Shown here in pieces: positions 14,159 through 17,598 of a stretch of DNA of 17,598 bases; position 1 is the stretch's first letter, and each line of letters begins with the position of its first letter. Both the position numbers and the translations under genes were made by a program. Source of the stretch: Clostridiaceae bacterium. Its GTDB lineage: Bacteria > Bacillota > Clostridia > Oscillospirales > Acutalibacteraceae. The notes under the pieces are model-generated. The model was given only the letters and a program-made list of their open reading frames with translations, did no database searches and had not been told where the DNA came from. The stretch is taken from contig CAJGCX010000024.1 in NCBI GenBank assembly GCA_904501895.1, positions 1 to 17,598 of the forward strand, written 5' to 3'.

Positions 14159-16654
14159 CTATTTAGCTTTAATTTGTGTTTTAATGATATGTGTAATTGC
14201 TCTTGCTCCATTTGTAACGTATTTGCCAAGATTACCTGAAAGACCTGTCAGTACAGGATTTTTTAAATCTTTTTCGTTAATTCCGTCAGCGTTGCTTTCG
14301 TGTAATAAGATATTATCATTTAAAAATGGTCCAACAAAATGGCTTTTGTCAGCAGTAATCAAGGCACCATCAGCAAAAGCACAGATTTCACTCTTTTCAT
14401 TATCTGAAAGACTGTTTCCTGACATTGGGTACAGGCCGAAAATAGCAGTTTCCTGACTTCCGTTATATGAAGGCGCAATACTCTTACCTTGTGCTGCAAC
14501 AAGAGTGTATGTATCAAGAATCTGGTCATTTGCTCTGCCATGATGATGTCTTTGATTTCCGTAATATGTACCGAACGGATTCATTTTTACAGTTTTATCT
14601 TTTTCAAGACGCATCGGACAGTGAGCCATAGATGAAAGTACTTGTCGCGCATTTGCAACAATGATTCCGCAGTCTTCATCATAAAGTCCCACAAATCCAC
14701 CGGTTAATTGATGATTGAATGAATCGATGTGGTCATTTTTAGAGTCACATTCAGGGAAGGATTGTGTTCTGAAAGACGAAATATCATCCATAAAATTACG
14801 TTTGATAACAGAGATATCACCCTTAAGCTTTGGTGTAATCTGAAAAGGAACAGTTTCCTTCCAACTCATATCACTATATCTTCCAAGTGCAGAATTTTCA
14901 GTTGAAATTGATGTTGTTTCAGCAGTGTATGGGTATGAAACGGTAGTACGAACAAATATAGCATCTGAAAATGAGGTTTTAAAGAAATCAAAAGTATATT
15001 TGCCTGATGATATCTCTTTTGGTAAATGAATTTCACCTTGTATTCGCACACCTTCACCATTACCTGCAACAGATAAAGGACAGACATTTGTGTTCTTGAA
15101 ATTATATTTCTTTCCGTTATATGTAATATATGATTGTATAAAATCATAATCACCTATTTTTTTGCCATCAACTTGTGCAAATGAAATCTGACCGTTTGTT
15201 GAAAATATAAGTGACATTCGAGATGTTTCAAGAAGATTCTTAAATGAAACAGTTTCTTTTTTACCATCAAAACCAAATTTCAACTCGTATTTATCACATA
15301 GCTTTTTAAATTTCAGCATCAAGAATGCAGATTTGTTTTCATCATCAGTTGGTACAGCAACATATGATTCAAGTCCGTCTGATTCCACTGTCAAGCAAGA
15401 CATATCATCAATATCTTTTTTGATTTCAATCTGAACACATTGTAATAACGAATTTGTTATATTGTGAATTGTGATTTTTTCAGTTTCAGGCATTGCAGAA
15501 ATTTCATCATTAATCACCTTATCGCTTAATTCAAGTGCAGTTTTTTCTCTTTGGATATTAAGTACAGGAGTTGCAAGTCCAAAATGTGTTGTTGATAAAA
15601 GAAGAACTCGGTTTTTAAATGATGGAGAAAGCATATCACGCTCACTTGTAACTTTAGACATAGCTCTTGCTCGTTCAATTCGAGTCCATATTTTTCTGTT
15701 AAATGGCTTTTCTGACCAGGAAGCATAACCTGTGAAGTTTCCGTCAGCAGTGTCGTGAGTAAAATCAATTTTGCCTATTGGATTGTGTGTCTTTATGTAA
15801 TTACCTGGAGTGTCAAATACAACATAAGGTAAATCGGCAACTTCTTTTACAAGACCGTGAATGCCATCAGTATTGGCAACTTTTCCTGTGAATTTTCCTA
15901 AATCAATTGTTTCCCAGAAAATAGCGTCTGCATCCATATTGATAAAAAGGAATAAGTCATTATTGATTTCACCTGATTCCTGCTTTTTACGAAGGTCTTT
16001 TACCCATGCACGAAGACAACCTGCATCACAAACATCAGAGTTTGAGTATGTTGGGATTATAGTTATACTTTCACCGTTGTATGTGTATGTAAGAGGATTA
16101 AAAGCTTCTTCATCAGAAAGCTTCGGGACAATAGTTCTGAATGCATCAAAAGGAACACAACTGTAATAAAGACAAAGAGCCTTAATGCCTAACTTGTTGT
16201 ACAAAGATGCCTGTGATGGTGTGAACATAACTTCTTGTGGACGAACAAGTTTTTCACAAGTACCAAAAATATTCTCAAGTCCGCTACCATCCTCATTAGT
16301 GATTGCAAGATTGATGCTTTCGCAGAATTCATCTTCAGTCATAGCTGATAAAGCACCATTATTATAGCCCATTATAATATTTTCATCACCATATTTGAGG
16401 ACTCTTTCTTTCATTTTTTCAATTATGTCAGGTGCATATTCAGGAAGAATCTTCTGTAATGAAAAGAAGTTTTCAGTATCCCAAGTACCTTTTACTGGGA
16501 TTCCTTGTTCGTTAAATTCTGTAAGTGTATCAAGAATTTTTCTGATTATTCTGATGTCAGAACCAAATCCTAAATTATCATTGGTATCACCACGATATGA
16601 GTGATAACAGTTAACATGAAATCCGTAAGCTATATGAATCTTATTTTCAAGCAT
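14159..16654 (-). CDS. Large GH57/GH38-like putative glycosidase
   Basis: An 831-residue protein with no signal peptide, so likely cytoplasmic. The N-terminal half resembles the (beta/alpha)7 fold shared by GH57 and GH38 enzymes: a histidine-rich first strand HIAYGFHVNCYH (7-18), D59-E61 in TWDTENFF, GYNNG (96-100), RPQEVMFTPS (138-147) followed by a NKLGIKALCL stretch, and FINMDAD (237-243). A helical middle region with KIWTRIERARAMSK (321-334) recalls the mid-domain of GH38 alpha-mannosidases. From about 390 on it looks all-beta, as in their C-terminal domains. I cannot place it in a named family, and substrate and catalytic residues are unproven. AAGGAG at 16664-16669 supports the start. 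It is a single gene, convergent with the folate operon and divergent from ilvD. Confidence 0.6.
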   Translation of the reverse strand: MLENKIHIAYGFHVNCYHSYRGDTNDNLGFGSDIRIIRKILDTLTEFNEQGIPVKGTWDTENFFSLQKILPEYAPDIIEKMKERVLKYGDENIIMGYNNGALSAMTEDEFCESINLAITNEDGSGLENIFGTCEKLVRPQEVMFTPSQASLYNKLGIKALCLYYSCVPFDAFRTIVPKLSDEEAFNPLTYTYNGESITIIPTYSNSDVCDAGCLRAWVKDLRKKQESGEINNDLFLFINMDADAIFWETIDLGKFTGKVANTDGIHGLVKEVADLPYVVFDTPGNYIKTHNPIGKIDFTHDTADGNFTGYASWSEKPFNRKIWTRIERARAMSKVTSERDMLSPSFKNRVLLLSTTHFGLATPVLNIQREKTALELSDKVINDEISAMPETEKITIHNITNSLLQCVQIEIKKDIDDMSCLTVESDGLESYVAVPTDDENKSAFLMLKFKKLCDKYELKFGFDGKKETVSFKNLLETSRMSLIFSTNGQISFAQVDGKKIGDYDFIQSYITYNGKKYNFKNTNVCPLSVAGNGEGVRIQGEIHLPKEISSGKYTFDFFKTSFSDAIFVRTTVSYPYTAETTSISTENSALGRYSDMSWKETVPFQITPKLKGDISVIKRNFMDDISSFRTQSFPECDSKNDHIDSFNHQLTGGFVGLYDEDCGIIVANARQVLSSMAHCPMRLEKDKTVKMNPFGTYYGNQRHHHGRANDQILDTYTLVAAQGKSIAPSYNGSQETAIFGLYPMSGNSLSDNEKSEICAFADGALITADKSHFVGPFLNDNILLHESNADGINEKDLKNPVLTGLSGNLGKYVTNGARAITHIIKTQIKAK

Positions 16655-16684
16655 TAGTATTTTCTCCTTATACCAATTTTTTCT

Positions 16685-16713
16685 ATAATATCACATAAAA
16701 TTTGTTTGTACAA
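16685..16713 (-). promoter_or_regulatory. Possible promoter for the glycosidase-like gene
   Basis: Read on the minus strand, TTGTAC (16713-16708), a 17-base spacer and TATTAT (16690-16685) form a candidate. TGA directly before the -10 box makes it an extended -10. The -35 match is poor and the area is very AT-rich, so confidence is limited. Confidence 0.4.
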
Positions 16714-16774
16714 TAATATAATAATTAAAACATATTGTATTGTCTTATATTTGTATTAATTTTCTTATAACCCC

Positions 16775-16803
16775 TTGAAAAATCTGTCGTATAAGTATAA
16801 AAT
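16775..16803 (+). promoter_or_regulatory. Sigma-A type promoter for ilvD
   Basis: TTGAAA (16775-16780), a 17-base spacer and TAAAAT (16798-16803) have the same hexamers and spacing as the thrC promoter at 404-432. Transcription would start near 16810. Confidence 0.65.
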
Positions 16804-16809
16804 AATATG

Positions 16810-16867
16810 TAATCAGTAGAGTGGGGGTATGTACCCAACGTAAACCTACTATTTAGGAGGACTTGTT
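16810..16867 (+). promoter_or_regulatory. Structured 5' leader of ilvD
   Basis: The leader of about 58 bases can fold as an outer helix AGTAG (16815-16819) / CTACT (16846-16850) enclosing an inner hairpin GGGT (16825-16828) / ACCC (16833-16836), with asymmetric internal strands. The outer helix ends four bases before the AGGAGG at 16855-16860. It is too short for a T-box and lacks the T-box consensus. It could be a translation-control element or just a stabilising hairpin; I do not recognise a known class. Confidence 0.4.
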
Positions 16868-17598
16868 ATGAATTTAAGAAGTGAAAATGTATTAAGAGGT
16901 GTTGAAAGAGCACCTAACAGAAGCCTTTTCTATGCAATGGGCTATACAAAGGAAGAACTTGAAAGACCGTTGATTGCTGTTGTGTCTGCACACAGTGAAA
17001 TTGTTCCTGGTCACGCTCATCTTGATAAAATTACTGAGGCTGTAAAAGCTGGTGTTCGTATGGCAGGTGGTACTCCTGTTATGGTTCCTGCAATTGGAGT
17101 TTGTGACGGTATTGCTATGGGTCACGTTGGTATGAAGTATTCACTTGCATCACGTGAACTTATTGCTGACAGCGTTGAAACAATGATTATGGCGCACGGC
17201 TTTGACGGTGCTGTTCTTGTTCCAAACTGCGATAAGATTGTACCTGGTATGATTATGGCTGCAGTTCGTCTTAATATCCCTGCAGTTGTTTGTTCAGGTG
17301 GACCTATGATGTCAGGTCTTATTGACGGTGTTGAAACATCTCTTTCAAAAATGTTTGAAGCAGTTGGTTCAAGAAAAGCAAACATTATTGATGATAACAA
17401 GCTCCTTGAATTTGAAGAAAATGTTTGTCCGGGTTGTGGCTCTTGTTCAGGTATGTACACAGCAAACTCAATGAATTGCCTTGCAGAAGCAGTTGGTATT
17501 GCTCTTCCGGGTAACGGTACAATCCCTGCTGTACATAGTGGTCGTATTCAGCTTGCAAAGCATGCAGGTATGGCAATTATGAACCTTGTTGAAAAGGA
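16868..17598 (+). CDS. ilvD: Dihydroxy-acid dehydratase, 5' part
   Basis: IlvD dehydrates dihydroxy-acids to 2-keto acids in isoleucine and valine synthesis using an iron-sulfur cluster. The window holds 243 codons plus two bases; a full protein is about 550 residues, so the gene continues beyond the window. The family pattern is clear: IVPGHAHLDK (45-54), GVCDGIAMGH (77-86), YSLASRELIADSVE (91-104), NCDKIVPGM (120-128), VCSGGPMMSG (141-150) and CPGCGSCSGMYTANSMNCL (187-205). C79, C121 and C193 are the probable cluster ligands, and D122-K123 the metal and carbamate site. The ATG lies seven bases after AGGAGG. It is divergent from the glycosidase-like gene. No ilv partner is visible within the window. 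Confidence 0.96.
   Translation, partial: MNLRSENVLRGVERAPNRSLFYAMGYTKEELERPLIAVVSAHSEIVPGHAHLDKITEAVKAGVRMAGGTPVMVPAIGVCDGIAMGHVGMKYSLASRELIADSVETMIMAHGFDGAVLVPNCDKIVPGMIMAAVRLNIPAVVCSGGPMMSGLIDGVETSLSKMFEAVGSRKANIIDDNKLLEFEENVCPGCGSCSGMYTANSMNCLAEAVGIALPGNGTIPAVHSGRIQLAKHAGMAIMNLVEK

Noticed and set aside
15471..16604. Several plus-strand open frames opposite the glycosidase-like gene
   Set aside because: They are short, serine-rich mirror frames of a continuous 831-codon gene with a good ribosome binding site, and none has a recognisable motif.
16829..16843. Four-codon leader peptide M-Y-P-T before ilvD
   Set aside because: It has no Ile, Leu or Val codons for attenuation and no properly spaced ribosome binding site; it is probably chance within the hairpin.
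16804..16867. T-box riboswitch for ilvD
   Set aside because: The leader is about 58 bases, far too short, and the T-box consensus and a terminator are absent.
1..17598. tRNA or rRNA genes, CRISPR arrays, insertion sequences, prophage attachment sites
   Set aside because: I saw no cloverleaf-like sequence, no regularly spaced direct repeats, no transposase or integrase motif and no flanking duplications; coding density leaves little room.

Overview
The window looks like core chromosome of a low-GC Gram-positive bacterium, most likely a Clostridia member of the Ruminococcaceae/Oscillospiraceae type. The evidence is AT-rich intergenic DNA, strong AGGAGG ribosome binding sites, TTGNNN-N17-TANAAT promoters, a tig-clpP-clpX block and a DUF1540 protein. 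No tRNA, rRNA, CRISPR array, insertion sequence or prophage gene is visible, and no stretch over 300 bases lacks a gene.

Layout. Bases 1-397 hold the last codons of an upstream gene (perhaps rnhB) and yraN. Then comes thrC (threonine synthase) with its own promoter and terminator. A tiny cysteine-rich DUF1540 gene lies convergent to thrC and divergent from a metallophosphoesterase gene. The protein quality-control block tig, clpP, clpX (3069-6444) follows, with hairpins after tig and after clpX. Next are an EamA/DMT-type transporter and a membrane sugar-phosphate transferase, the latter with its own promoter and a good terminator.

From 8899 a promoter appears to drive one seven-gene operon. 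It begins with a membrane-anchored, degenerate LytR-CpsA-Psr-like protein and an exported transglutaminase-like protein (ATGA overlap). It continues with the folate genes folE, folP, folB and folK, joined by 4-8 base overlaps. It ends with a DEDDh exonuclease carrying a C-terminal zinc-ribbon-like segment, followed by a 16-bp terminator hairpin. folE, folB and folK cover early pterin steps and folP joins pterin to p-aminobenzoate. A folC-type ligase is not here.

On the opposite strand lies a large cytoplasmic protein resembling GH57/GH38-type glycosidases. Divergent from it is ilvD (dihydroxy-acid dehydratase), cut by the window end and preceded by a short hairpin-forming leader.

Most of this is ordinary housekeeping DNA. 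The points most worth a second look are the altered motifs in FolP, the LCP-like protein lacking most expected active-site residues at the head of the folate operon, the unassigned glycosidase-like protein, the structured ilvD leader and the lysine-rich tail on trigger factor. I found no convincing new multi-gene system.
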